From NCBI RefSeq assembly GCF_030269925.1, contig NC_085135.1, forward strand, positions 3,100,753 to 3,164,752: a DNA stretch of 64,000 nucleotides, in the 5' to 3' direction. This document shows, one piece after another, positions 40,561-49,560 of this stretch (position 1 is the stretch's first letter; every line of letters starts with the position of its first letter). The notes under the pieces are model-generated. The model had not been told where the DNA came from. It saw only the letters and a list, made by a program, of their open reading frames with translations, and did not search any database. The stretch is from Bombyx mori. Lineage: Eukaryota; Arthropoda; Insecta; Lepidoptera; Bombycidae. Both the position numbers and the translations under genes were made by a program.

Positions 40561-40990
40561 TATACGTGATGAAATTGACATATTTGTCTGCCATGCTTCT
40601 CTAGCCTCACTTAAAATAAATTTAAGTTCCGTGATCCACACCGAGCTGTAGACCAACCACATTTATTTTTATTTCTATAGAACATTAATTTCCCTCTTTG
40701 AATTTTTTTATTTTCAATGTTTTTTTTTTTTTTTTGTAAGTTTGTATATGCAGTTTTTTGTTTTCTTTGTCTTAATTTAATATTAGTTAATGATATTTTT
40801 ATCTTAAGCACAAACGCTCTTAAGCAAGATGTGTTCACACCCAAAAGGGTGAATTCGATAATGTATTATTTTATGTAAATAAGTTCAATGTTTATGTGTG
40901 CAGTTTTCATCCAGTTGTGTGAACCTAATAAAACGAAAAAAAAAAAAACCAAAAAAAAAAAAAATAAGAACTGCAAACCCCTTGAAGCTT

Positions 40991-42422
40991 TTTTTTTTTT
41001 TTTTTGTCAGGAGGAAATCGCCCTTTCCGCCCTTCATTGGGGATGGAGGGCGGGGCATGTCGGAGTCGAACCGACTAAAACCTCCTGTCGCTCAACAACC
41101 AACGTCCAAACCTCGCATGAGACAGAACTCATGAAGAGGCAGAGGGGGGAAAGTGAAGCGTTTATTGCGGAGCACATCTCTCCCATCACCCTCCCCCTCG
41201 GGACGCCGGACCGGCGGTCGTCAGCGCTACGACCACCAGCCCTCTCGGTCGGCAGGCTATCCGAAGCCCGCCTAGATGGCGCCGGTTAGAGTGAGCTATC
41301 CTACGGAATACCCCGCTGGACCACAACCAGCGTGGGTCGAGGATAGCCGGTCTTCCATCACCCGAATGCTCTTGCGTAAAACGCGTGCAGAGCAGCTTGC
41401 ACGTCGTCTTCTTAGGCCCCCCTCGCCGGTCCCCAGACCGACATGTGAGGGGGACCCGAAACACTTAGAGGGCCAGGACTTGGGCGAGATCCGCCTCCCT
41501 GGCCCCCGCTCGACGGCGGCGGGCTTGCGCGTCTCTCACGCGCCCCGCTGCCTCCTTCTGCGAGATGGTGCACACGCAGAAGTCGAACATCGCCTTCCAC
41601 GACTCGTCGTCGCCGAGCATCGATGCCACAACACTCGGCAACGACAAGTCGTTTCCTATTTTTGCGACGAGGACACGGCGCCACCCCTCCCATGCGGGGC
41701 AGGCGACGAGCGTGTGCTCCGCCGTGTCCAAGTCGCAACCACAATGGTGGCACTCTGCTGTCGGCTCGGCTCCGATCCGGTGCAGGAACTCACCGAAGCA
41801 ACCATGCCCAGTGAGCACCTGCGTGAGCCGGAAAGTGAGGCGTCCTCTGTCACGATTCACCCAGTTCACAAGAACCGGGCGAATCGCCTCGACGGTCCTA
41901 CGACCAGCCGAAGGATCGGCCAGCCGTCTGGACCTTGCCTCCAGCACGGACCGCCGAGATTGGGCCCTCCGCGCTCTGACCACACTGGGGCTGGGACGCG
42001 CCACGCCCCGGGCACGAAGGTCAGCCCGCCTCTGATAGTCAGCGGCGAGCGCCTCCGCCTCCAGGACCCAAGGCGGCGTCCCAGCCAGTACACACGCCGC
42101 CTCGAAGGAGATGGTGCGATAGCCACGGATGACCCTGACCGCGATGGTGCGTTGCGGCCGTTGCAGCAGCTTCGCTACCCCCACGGCCAGGGACTGGCCC
42201 CACACGGGCGCCCCGTATAGGGCCATTGATCGCACTACCCCCGTATAGAGACGGCGCGTCACCTGGTCAGGCCCCCCCACGTTGAGCAGAAGCCGGCTTA
42301 ACGCGCCGGCCACCCCCAACAAACGAGGGACCAGGTTCTGAAAGTGAGCACGGAAGGTCCAACGACTGTCCAGATTGAGGCCGAGGTACTTCAACTGCAC
42401 TCCGACCTCGATACGGACGCCT
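40991..42422 (-). mobile_element. R1-like family T, minus-strand copy
   Basis: A poly(T) at 40991-41006 is the tail. The 3' UTR (to 41464) and the C-terminal half of ORF2 (41465 to about 42421) follow. This family is related to but distinct from the R1-like copies a-g. Its 3' UTR repeats inverted at 42637-43098. The head-to-head junction with the plus copy is at about 42421-42423. Confidence 0.85.
41465..42421 (-). pseudogene. Family T ORF2, C-terminal half
   Basis: About 319 codons stay open: GVQLKYLGLNLDSRWTFRAH, VRSMALYGAPVWGQ, RVIRGYRTISFEAACVLAG, GRLTFRLTQVLTGHGCF, the Cys/His cluster CHHCGCDLDTAEHTLVACP, and SWKAMFDFCVCTISQKEAAG before a stop at 41465. The catalytic YADD box lies upstream and is missing here. 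The domain order equals the R1-like ORF2 in copy b at clearly lower identity. Confidence 0.82.
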
Positions 42423-43111
42423 CCGTGTCCTCGTCGCAAAAATAGGAAACGACTTGTCGTTGCCGAGTGTTGTGGCATCGATGCTCGGTGACGACGAGTC
42501 GTGGAAGGCGATGCTCGACTTCTGCGAGTGCACCATCTCGCAGAAGGAGGCGGCGGGGCGCGTGAGAGACGCACAGGCCCGCCGCCGTCGAGCGGGGGCC
42601 AGGGAGGCGGATCTCGCCCAAGCCCTGGCCCTCTAAGTGTTTCGGGTCTCCCTCACACGTCGGCCTGGGGACCGGCGAAGGGGGCCTAAGAAGACGACGT
42701 GCAAGCTGCTCTGCACGCGTTTTATGCATGAGCATCCGGATGATGGAAGGCCGGCTATCCTCAACCCACGCTGGTTCTGACCCAGCGGGGTATTCCGTAG
42801 GATAGACCATTCTAACCGGCGCCATCTAGGCGGGCTTCGGATAGCCTGCCGACCGAGAGGGTTGGTGGTCGTGGCGCCGACGACCGCCAGTCCGGCGTCC
42901 CGAGGGGGAGGGTGATGGGAGAGATGTGCTCCGCACTAAACGCTTCACTTTCCCCCCTTTGCCTTTTCATGAGTTTTGTCTCATGCGAGGTTTGGACGTT
43001 GGTTGTTGAGAGACAGGAGGTTTTAGTCGGTTCGACTCCGACATGCCCCGCCCTCCATCCCCAGTGAAGGGCGGAAGTCCGGAGATTTCCTCCTGACCAA
43101 AAAAAAAAAAA
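42423..43111 (+). mobile_element. R1-like family T, plus-strand 3' fragment
   Basis: Starts in VLVAKIGNDLSLPSVV (about 42427), continues to the ORF2 stop at 42634-42636, the 3' UTR and a poly(A) at 43099-43111. It forms a near-identical inverted repeat with 40991-41687. Confidence 0.85.
43029..43039 (+). other. tRNA B-box-like motif in family T 3' UTR
   Basis: GGTTCGACTCC fits the RNA polymerase III B-box consensus and lies in a stem-like GTCGGTTCGACTCCGAC. The minus copy has it at about 41062-41072. No A-box or cloverleaf is apparent. Confidence 0.5.
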
Positions 43112-43500
43112 TCCTCCAAAAAGTCCACTGAGATCTTAATAAATGACCACCATTTTACTGAGATTATATTTCATCCCATATCATCTCATTTCATTTCACC
43201 CCAGTTGATTAATGTCTCAAATTAATCATCTTCATTTCATTTCACTCCATAATATCATTTTTCATAAAAATATGAATATAATTTAAAATAAGATATGACT
43301 TAAAGGTCTCAGTTACCAGGTCATAAAATCCATTACAAATGTAGGAATAATTCCAGCGCACCCTGGCGGCCGTAGATTAACATGTATTCTCTAATATTTA
43401 TAGTCTGTGGCATGTCACCTTTTACATTGAAAAAAGTCAGGATCGAAATTTTTGAGCGAGCTATAGTTTGTGGTGATAAAATTAATAATTTCAAGTAGAT
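43112..43500. other. AT-rich spacer, no gene
   Basis: Short CATTTCATTTCA-type repeats at about 43180-43250, then unique AT-rich sequence. Possibly the body of an LTR that precedes the duplication at 43501. Confidence 0.4.
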
Positions 43501-43931
43501 TAATTGTTGTAATTGATATAACTAGTCAATATCAGTAAAATAAAGTTGTGAGTGTTTGATATAATGTACAATTTAGGAACCAGAAGTACCGTAAAATTAA
43601 ATTAAATAAAATTTCGCAACCTCAAAAAACCGTTCTGCTTACAGTAAACACAGTGGGTAGTCTGGCGCTCCGTTTACAACGGGTTTTTTAACAGAACTTG
43701 GCGCCAGATTCAACCGAATTAATTGTTGTAATTGATATAACTAGTCAATATCAGTAAAATAAAGTTGTGAGTGTTTGATATAATGTACAATTTAGGAACC
43801 AGAAGTACCGTAAAATTAAATAAAATTTCGCAACCTCAAAAAACCGTTCTGCTTACAGTAAACACAGTGGGTAGTCTGGCGCTCCGTTTACAACGGGTTT
43901 TTTAACAGAACTTGGCGCCAGATTCAACCGA
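43501..43931 (+). repeat. Tandem duplication of LTR end plus primer-binding-site-like sequence
   Basis: Two units (43501-43718, 218 bp; 43719-43931, 213 bp) differ by a small AAATT-type indel. Each ends ACAGAACT then TGGCGCCAGATTCAACCG, which looks like an LTR end followed by a TGG-initiated primer binding site. AATAAAG (a polyadenylation-like signal) occurs in each. Confidence 0.75.
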
Positions 43932-44351
43932 ATCTGTGGATAGAGCGACCGGTCGACGGTGTATTGCGTCCCGACCCGGCAGGCTGGTTCTGGTCCAGCG
44001 GGGTATTCCGGGACACCAGCGGCACCGTCCGGGCGGCCCGACGGGCTACCGTACCGAGACGGCCGACGTTTCAGAGCATTCGAATCGCCTCGAAGGCTCC
44101 GTCGGCTGGGCGTCCTTGGGGTGAGCCGCGCCGTCTGGTTGTAGTGTTGACCGCGGTAGCCCCCCTACCTCATCCGGGTTCTGACCTTGGAGGGGATCGG
44201 ACGTCGGGTGTAAGAGTGCAGGGGAGTCGTTTAGTGGGTGGGCCCTAAAATCTTTGGGCCCGCGGTCTGCTCACAACACCATGCAGATCGTAGAGTCTCA
44301 CATACCTCGCGCGGCCCTTTTCGGCCCTCTACCCGAAAAAAAAAAAAAAAA
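43932..44351 (+). mobile_element. R1-like LINE copy e, 3' UTR only
   Basis: Only the last roughly 400 bp of the R1-like 3' UTR plus poly(A) (44336-44351). The terminal stem CCCCGCGC/GCGCGGGG is deleted (it reads CGCGCGGCCCTTTTCGGCCC). No TSD was found. Confidence 0.8.
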
Positions 44352-44359
44352 GGCCTATG

Positions 44360-44671
44360 AATAATTCTGATAATTTATTTCCATATTCGCTGATAGACAT
44401 ATTATTTTGACTTAAGTTATTTATTTGAGAAAGCATTGAATTTGCAGATTTTTTTGTAAGCAAATAAGATTTGATGTCCTTTACTTTTTAACACGAAAGA
44501 TATTAGTAACTTTATTTGATCTTTATTTTTTAAGCAAACACTATGTAATTCCGTAGTGTCAATAATTTTTTCTGTTGTTTCTTCAGAGCCATCCATTATA
44601 GGAATTAATGATGTTGCCGTTCTTATCTCAAAGGTTTCCATTTTGTCAAAATTATTATATTTCAAGTTAGA
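44360..44671 (-). pseudogene. Gypsy-like gag N-terminal fragment
   Basis: Minus strand: NNFDKMETFEIRTATSLIPI, MDGSEETTEKIIDTTELHSV and KSKGHQILFAYKKICKF. It resembles the gag start at 13094 (DSFDIKTAISLLPVM). Cut at 44672 by LINE S sequence and at the left by R1-like copy e. Confidence 0.62.
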
Positions 44672-44689
44672 TTCGGATGCGACATCGAC

Positions 44690-45010
44690 CGCTCCTTGAG
44701 CATGGTCGCGCACGTCAATCGAGTCATCGGTCAGACTCGCGCGGCCGGGTTCTTGTTGCGGCCGGTACTTGCGTCCGAGCTTCCGACCAGGACCAAACTC
44801 GCCATTTACAAGACACACGTCCGTTCCCGCCTCACATACGCTGCTGAGGCCTGGTATCACCTGTTGTCGCCGTCCCAGCGATCTAGGTTGCAGGCCCAGC
44901 AGAGTCTTTCCCTCCGCATTATCGTCGGGGCCGGGCAGTACGTCAGAAATTCCGTTATTGCCCGGGACCTAGGTGTGGTTCGTGGTGGTAGTCGCTCGTG
45001 GAGTTTGTGA
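44690..45010 (+). pseudogene. LINE S ORF2 C-terminal fragment (second copy)
   Basis: 104 open codons starting at a chance ATG: HVNRVIGQTRAAGFLLRPV, TKLAIYKTHVRSRLTYAAEA and WYHLLSPSQRSRLQAQQSLS. The equivalent part of the first copy is 25324-25605. The frame ends early because of the insertion near 44975. Confidence 0.75.
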
Positions 45011-45102
45011 CTAGGCTTGCCCGTAATATGTACAAGCGAGCCGAAAACGGGCCCCATGAGCATCTCCACAACATAGCCCCGCTGCACGCCAGACTACCGG
45101 AT

Positions 45103-45560
45103 GGTTTTTTTAATTTTTTTTTTTATTGCTTAGATGGATGGACGAGCTCACAGCCCACCTGATGTTAAGTGGTTACTGAAGCCCATAGACATCTACAACG
45201 TAAATGCGCCACCCACCTCAAGATATAAGTTCTAAGGTCTCACTATAGTTACAACGGCTACCCCACCCTTCGAACCGAAACGCATTACTGCTTCACGGCG
45301 GAAATAGGCGGGGTGGTGGTACCTACCCGTGCGGACTCCCAAGAGGTCCTACCACCAGTGATTACGCAAATTATAATTTTGCGGGTTTGGTTTTTATTAC
45401 ACGATGTTATTCCTTCACCGTGGAAGTCAATCGTGAACATTTGTTAAGTACATATTTCATTAGAAAAATTGGTACCCGCCTGCCGGATTCGAACACCGGT
45501 GCATCGCGTCATACGAATGCACCGACGTCTTATCCTTTAGGCCATGACGACTTCAAAACG
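45103..45560 (-). mobile_element. Bm1-type SINE in LINE S
   Basis: Minus strand: T-rich end (45105-45125), body with GTAAATGCGCCACCCACCTC and CCTACCACCAGTG, and head (about 45470-45550) with GGATTCGAACACCGGTGCAT, the reverse of the B-box region. Inserted between GGATGG and CGGCGTTGCC of S; no clear TSD. Confidence 0.83.
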
Positions 45561-45956
45561 GCGTTGCCGCGGGAGCTATTGGTACCCCCGACGATCGTTC
45601 GGAGATAAAGCTCCTCGCCGGCTGTGAGGCCGGGGAGGACCTATGAGCGCCCCTCTCGGAGCTGAGTTTCATCAGCCTCTAGCCCCACGCCTCTTGCCCG
45701 TTTGGCGGGTCCCCCGTATGGGGACCGCGGCTGCACCCCGTAGGTGCAGCCTCATTTCCATTAGGGGCTTTGACCCCACCCCCCACCCCCTTTTGGGATG
45801 GGGTATTCACACCCGCTACAGTCCTCCTTCCCATCAAAAATTGTAACAATGGGGAGAGGGGGGGAGGACTCTAGCGAGGAGCGCGGCTTGCTCTCTCCCC
45901 CATATTAGGTTAGATTAGGCTATGTTAGGTTGGGGTGCCTGGCAGAAAACCTCCCC

Positions 45957-45966
45957 GAGTGCTCAG

Positions 45967-46000
<34 letters not shown>

Positions 46001-46535
46001 CTTTTTTTTTTTTTTTTCGGGTAGAGGGCCGAACCTCCTACGAGGTCCCCGCGCAAAAGGGGCGCGCGGGGTATGTGAGACTCAACGATCTGCATGGTGT
46101 TGTGAGCAGACCGCGGGCCCAAGGATTTTAGAGCCCACCCACTAAACGACTCCCCTGCACTCTTACACCCGACGTCCGATCCCCTCCGAGGTCAGAACCC
46201 GGATGAGGTAGGGGGGCTACCGCGGTCAACACTACAACCAGACAGCGCGGCTCACCCCAAGGACGCCCAGCCGACGGAGCCTTCGAGGCGAATCGAAGGC
46301 TCTGAAACGTCGGCCGTCTCGGTACGGCAGCCCGTCGGGCCGCCCAGACGGTGCCGCTGGTGTCCCGGAATACCCCGCTGGACCAGAACCAGCCTGCCGG
46401 GTCGGGACGCGATACACCGTCGACCGGTCGCTCTATTCACTCCACGGCAGCGCGCTAGAGTGCTGGTAGCGCGCCGCGCGGCCTCACCCCCTCAGGTCGC
46501 CCCTTGACCTTCACCGGGGGGGAGTGCTCAGTGCC
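45957..46535 (-). mobile_element. R1-like LINE copy f, 3' UTR fragment with 14-bp TSD
   Basis: The insertion 45971-46521 is flanked by GAGTGCTCAGTGCC (45957-45970, 46522-46535). It consists of a roughly 46-nt T-rich tail and the 3' UTR with the terminal stem, ending in CCTTCACCGGGGG at its 5' side. No coding sequence. Confidence 0.93.
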
Positions 46536-46930
46536 TGCTAGTCCTTTTTGTTTTTCTTGAGGACTAGCAGGCGCTAGGCCGGTGCACCCTGGGCGCGGGC
46601 AATAATCTCCTCGAGAGGAGTGGGAAAGAGGGGATTGTTGTCCGCGGCGAATTTCTGCCGGAGCGGAGGAGTCGCTCCCGAGGGCTCTCTATCTGCGCTC
46701 TGCAGATGCAGAGTGCACGACTAGAGAGCGAGGTGGGGTAGACCGTGGGCTGCATTACAGTCCCGGTCTGGGGTCTCCGCAGCGTGTACGTCGCGATGAT
46801 TGAGGTGGGGAAGACCGTGGGTTTCTCCCCAACCTGCGGTCTAGGGATATCCGTGGCGAGATGTTATTTGAGCTACGGTGCCGGGTGGTGGGTAGGAATA
46901 ATATTAAAAAAGAAAAAAAAAAAAAAAAAT
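46532..46930 (+). other. Hairpin and GC-rich leader-like sequence, possible LINE 5' end
   Basis: GCCTGCTAGTCC (46532-46543) pairs with GGACTAGCAGGC (about 46561-46572). Further on, GTGGGGTAGACCGTGGG and GTGGGGAAGACCGTGGG repeat about 70 bp apart (46733, 46805). It ends in an A-run (46903-46929). It could be a LINE 5' UTR or the tail end of another element. Confidence 0.45.
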
Positions 46931-47068
46931 TAGCTTGTACATACCGAGCAGCGGGCGGTATATCCTGCACCGGAGGCATCTGCGAGCCTCGGGAGGATCA
47001 AATACCCTCCCAAAAAGAGCGGCCACATCGCCTTGGGGAAGTGATGTGCGTACCACCCACTTTTTAAT

Positions 47069-49246
47069 ATGAAAATGTTTAATGGTTATGAGAGAGATTT
47101 GTCATGCGACCCGGCTGACGCCCGGCGCTCGCAGGTACCCGGGCCTGCGAGTGATAAATTGGTTACCGACGGAAGCGCAGGGGTAGGCAACCAGGCCCCT
47201 GTTGCTGATGATATTACTGGAAGCAATCACGTCAAAAATATTGATGGAAGGCCGCGTGGACCCTCAGCTGTTAGAAAACGCTCACGCGACAATGCTCCAG
47301 TGGGAGATGGGTCAGTGGACCTGTCCTCAGATGAGGAAGGCCTGCTGCCCCCGAAGAAATTGCCGACCACGAGAAGAGGTCGGCAGGTTTCGAGAGGGAT
47401 GAGTGCTTCACGGCCGCGGAGGAACGCACAGGGTAGGTTCGTGTGCTCCAATACTCCGGCGAATAGAAAAGCAGATAGTGACATGGGGGTCACTACCGAG
47501 GACCCTGGTGGCGAGAGCTGTGCCTCGCTAGGGAGCTCAAAGGCGGAGATCAACGCCGCCAGAAGAGAGCAGCGCAAAGCCGTCGCGGCCGACGAAGTGT
47601 CGGAAATGGCCCGACGCGCACGCGAGCGACGCGCTGCTCTAGCGGCGGAAGGGGGGGAACCATCTGCGGTGGCCCTAAGTCAGCTTGCCTTGGACGGGGT
47701 GGACTTAGTCCTGAAGGTTGCCACCAAATCCGGCAGCCTGAAGGGTACGTTCACCCGCGGTCTGAAGGAAGCTGCCGCGGACATTAAGGAGGCGATTGGC
47801 ATCCTCCTCAACAGGACGGCCTCTGACGAGGTTGCAAAGTTGCAGGAGGAAAACAGCCGTCTCCGAAATGATATGGAGGACCTCCGGCGACGAGTCACTG
47901 CGTTGAGCGAGCAGCAGCAGCGACGTACGTCCACTGATGCTGCATCGGTAGTGGCCCCGGCTCCCGCACCGAGACCGGCAAGCACTCATACCGACGACGA
48001 GGTCGAGCGCATTGTCCAGCTCTGCATGCTCCAGTGCGGGAGCATGGTCAATGCTCGTATGGAGGCAATTTCTCGGCGCCTCCCTGCGGAAATCCTCCGT
48101 CCGCCACTAGCGGCCGATACACGGCGGAGGGCTGAGGAGCCGCCGAGACCTAAGCCTAGGGAGGGGAAGCCCGCGGAGGGTGTTAAAAAGCCCGTCGAGG
48201 GAGCCCCATCGAGCGATCAGCCCGTGACTGCTGGGTCTAAGGGTGAGACCTGGGTTACAGTCGTGGGCCGCAAGAAGGCATGCAAGGCCGCCAAGGCGGC
48301 CTCAGCAGCAACGCATGCCCCCGGCCAAACCGCAAAGGCGGTTGCGCAGCCTGCGCGGCGGACTGCCAAAGGCGGTCGCAAAGGCCCGGCGATACGTGCT
48401 CCACGATCCGAAGCTGTGACGCTCACGCTACAGCCCGGAGCTGCGGAGCGCGGCGTAACGTACCAGTCGGTCATCGCCGAAGCCAAGGCCAAGATCAAAT
48501 TATCAGATCTTGGTCTTCAGGCCGTCACCCACAGGCAGGCTGCCACGGGTGCACGGCTATTCGAGGTGGCTGGTACTGCGAGTGGCAGTGCCGAAAAGGC
48601 GGACGCTCTGGCCGCCAAGATGAGGGAGGTCCTCAGCCCCGAGGACGTCAGGGTCTCCAGGCCAATGCAAACCGCAGAGGTGCGGATTGCTGGCCTGGAT
48701 GACTCCGTGACCTCTGAGGAGGTGGTAGCGGCCGTTGCCCGAAGTGGAGAGTGTCCATCGGACAAGGTGCGGGCCGGCGATATACGCACCGACGCCACCG
48801 GTCTCGGCGTGGTCTGGGTTCGGTTCCCTGTAGCGTCGGCGAAAAAGATCGCCTTAAGCGGCAGATTGCTGGTTGGCTGGGTTGCAGCGAGGGTGAAACT
48901 TCTGCAGCCCCGGGCTTTGCGGTGTTTCCGGTGCCTAGATAAGGGGCACGTCCGAGCAAAGTGCACCGCTGAAGTTGACCGCAGTGACCTTTGTTATCGC
49001 TGCGGTCAGCCCGGCCACAAGGCGGCTCAGTGTTCCGCGGCGCTCAACTGCAGCTTGTGTTCAGCTGCAGGGAAGCCAGCGGGACACAGGCTGGGTGGAG
49101 GAGCCTGTGGCGCACCAGCCAGCAAGGCCAAGAAGAAGAAGAGGAACTCAAAACCTGCCGGGGAAACCTCGCCACCCCCGCAGGCTAGTAGCTCCGTGGC
49201 CGACTCCCGGCCCAGGACCGTTGCCGAGGGAATGGAATGTCAATAA
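47069..49246 (+). CDS. R1-like ORF1 (gag-like protein, 725 codons)
   Basis: The only complete ORF1 of this family in the window. A polar N-terminal region is followed by an Ala-rich helical segment and a coiled-coil-like stretch (EVAKLQEENSRLRNDMEDLR, about residues 255-280). A basic, Ala/Lys/Pro-rich linker leads to the conserved gag region (about 445-600) and three CCHC-type knuckles near the C-terminus: CFRCLDKGHVRAKC, CYRCGQPGHKAAQC and CSLCSAAGKPAGH. In R1-clade LINEs ORF1 binds element RNA and forms the RNP. The start ATG could be at 47069 or 47075 (MKMFNGYERD). The stop overlaps the ORF2 start by 10 nt (49237-49246), so translation coupling is likely. Confidence 0.9.
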   Translation: MKMFNGYERDLSCDPADARRSQVPGPASDKLVTDGSAGVGNQAPVADDITGSNHVKNIDGRPRGPSAVRKRSRDNAPVGDGSVDLSSDEEGLLPPKKLPTTRRGRQVSRGMSASRPRRNAQGRFVCSNTPANRKADSDMGVTTEDPGGESCASLGSSKAEINAARREQRKAVAADEVSEMARRARERRAALAAEGGEPSAVALSQLALDGVDLVLKVATKSGSLKGTFTRGLKEAAADIKEAIGILLNRTASDEVAKLQEENSRLRNDMEDLRRRVTALSEQQQRRTSTDAASVVAPAPAPRPASTHTDDEVERIVQLCMLQCGSMVNARMEAISRRLPAEILRPPLAADTRRRAEEPPRPKPREGKPAEGVKKPVEGAPSSDQPVTAGSKGETWVTVVGRKKACKAAKAASAATHAPGQTAKAVAQPARRTAKGGRKGPAIRAPRSEAVTLTLQPGAAERGVTYQSVIAEAKAKIKLSDLGLQAVTHRQAATGARLFEVAGTASGSAEKADALAAKMREVLSPEDVRVSRPMQTAEVRIAGLDDSVTSEEVVAAVARSGECPSDKVRAGDIRTDATGLGVVWVRFPVASAKKIALSGRLLVGWVAARVKLLQPRALRCFRCLDKGHVRAKCTAEVDRSDLCYRCGQPGHKAAQCSAALNCSLCSAAGKPAGHRLGGGACGAPASKAKKKKRNSKPAGETSPPPQASSSVADSRPRTVAEGMECQ

Positions 49247-49559
49247 TGGCACAATTCCATTTCCTCCAGGGCAATATCAATCACTGTGCCAGAGCTCAGG
49301 ATATCTTACTCCAGAGCATGGCAGAGTGGTCGATCCACGTGGCTGTGATCGCCGAACCGTACTTTGTCCCCGCCCGTGACAACTGGTTGGGGAGCATTGA
49401 CGGCTTGGTGGCCATTATCGGCCAGACTCTGATCAACCCGTCTCAGGGCCGCGGCTGGGTTGCTGCGGTCTCGGACGGTATCGTCATTGTAGGGGCGTAT
49501 TTTTCTCCCAACAAGAGTCTCGCCGACTTTGAGGGGTTCCTTGTCGAGTTCGTCCGGTA
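49237..49559 (+). pseudogene. R1-like ORF2, endonuclease N-terminal part, copy g
   Basis: MSIMAQFHFLQGNINHC opens the APE-type endonuclease. The catalytic glutamate is in VAVIAEPYFVP and VGAYFSPNKSLADFEGFL follows. The frame ends in a TAG at 49558-49560, where sequence jumps to the QSMKT linker seen at 4350 in copy b. The rest of the endonuclease, including the SDH motif, is gone. Confidence 0.85.
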
Positions 49560-49560
49560 G

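Larger units (their letters stand above)
37926..40971 (+). mobile_element. CR1-like LINE C, 5'-truncated
   Basis: It has the ORF1 end (37929-38294), a broken ORF2 (38334-40560), a 3' UTR with AATAAAA (about 40928), and an A-rich end (40938-40971). Low GC and motif wording (GVPQGSHLGP, KLYADDLKVY) distinguish it from the R1 and Jockey families here. Confidence 0.8.
44672..45935 (+). mobile_element. LINE S, second copy (3' part), with SINE inside
   Basis: 44672-45102 and 45561-45935 match 25305-25720 and 25721-26095 of the first S copy. The ORF2 end begins near RSLSMVAHVNRVIGQTRAAG (44690). A 9-bp insertion near 44975 (GGTTCGTGG) disrupts the frame. The 3' UTR includes the GCTCCTCGCCGGCTGTGAGG block and ATTAGGTTAGATTAGGC at about 45903. 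The last roughly 150 bp of the UTR are replaced by other sequence. Confidence 0.8.

Noticed and set aside
45105..45560. Target-site duplication for the Bm1 SINE in LINE S
   Set aside because: Flanks GGATGG and CGGCGTTGCC join to the uninterrupted S sequence without a duplicated segment.
47680..48966. Minus-strand frames (about 90-150 codons) opposite R1-like ORF1
   Set aside because: Complement of a long, GC-rich real ORF; no independent evidence.
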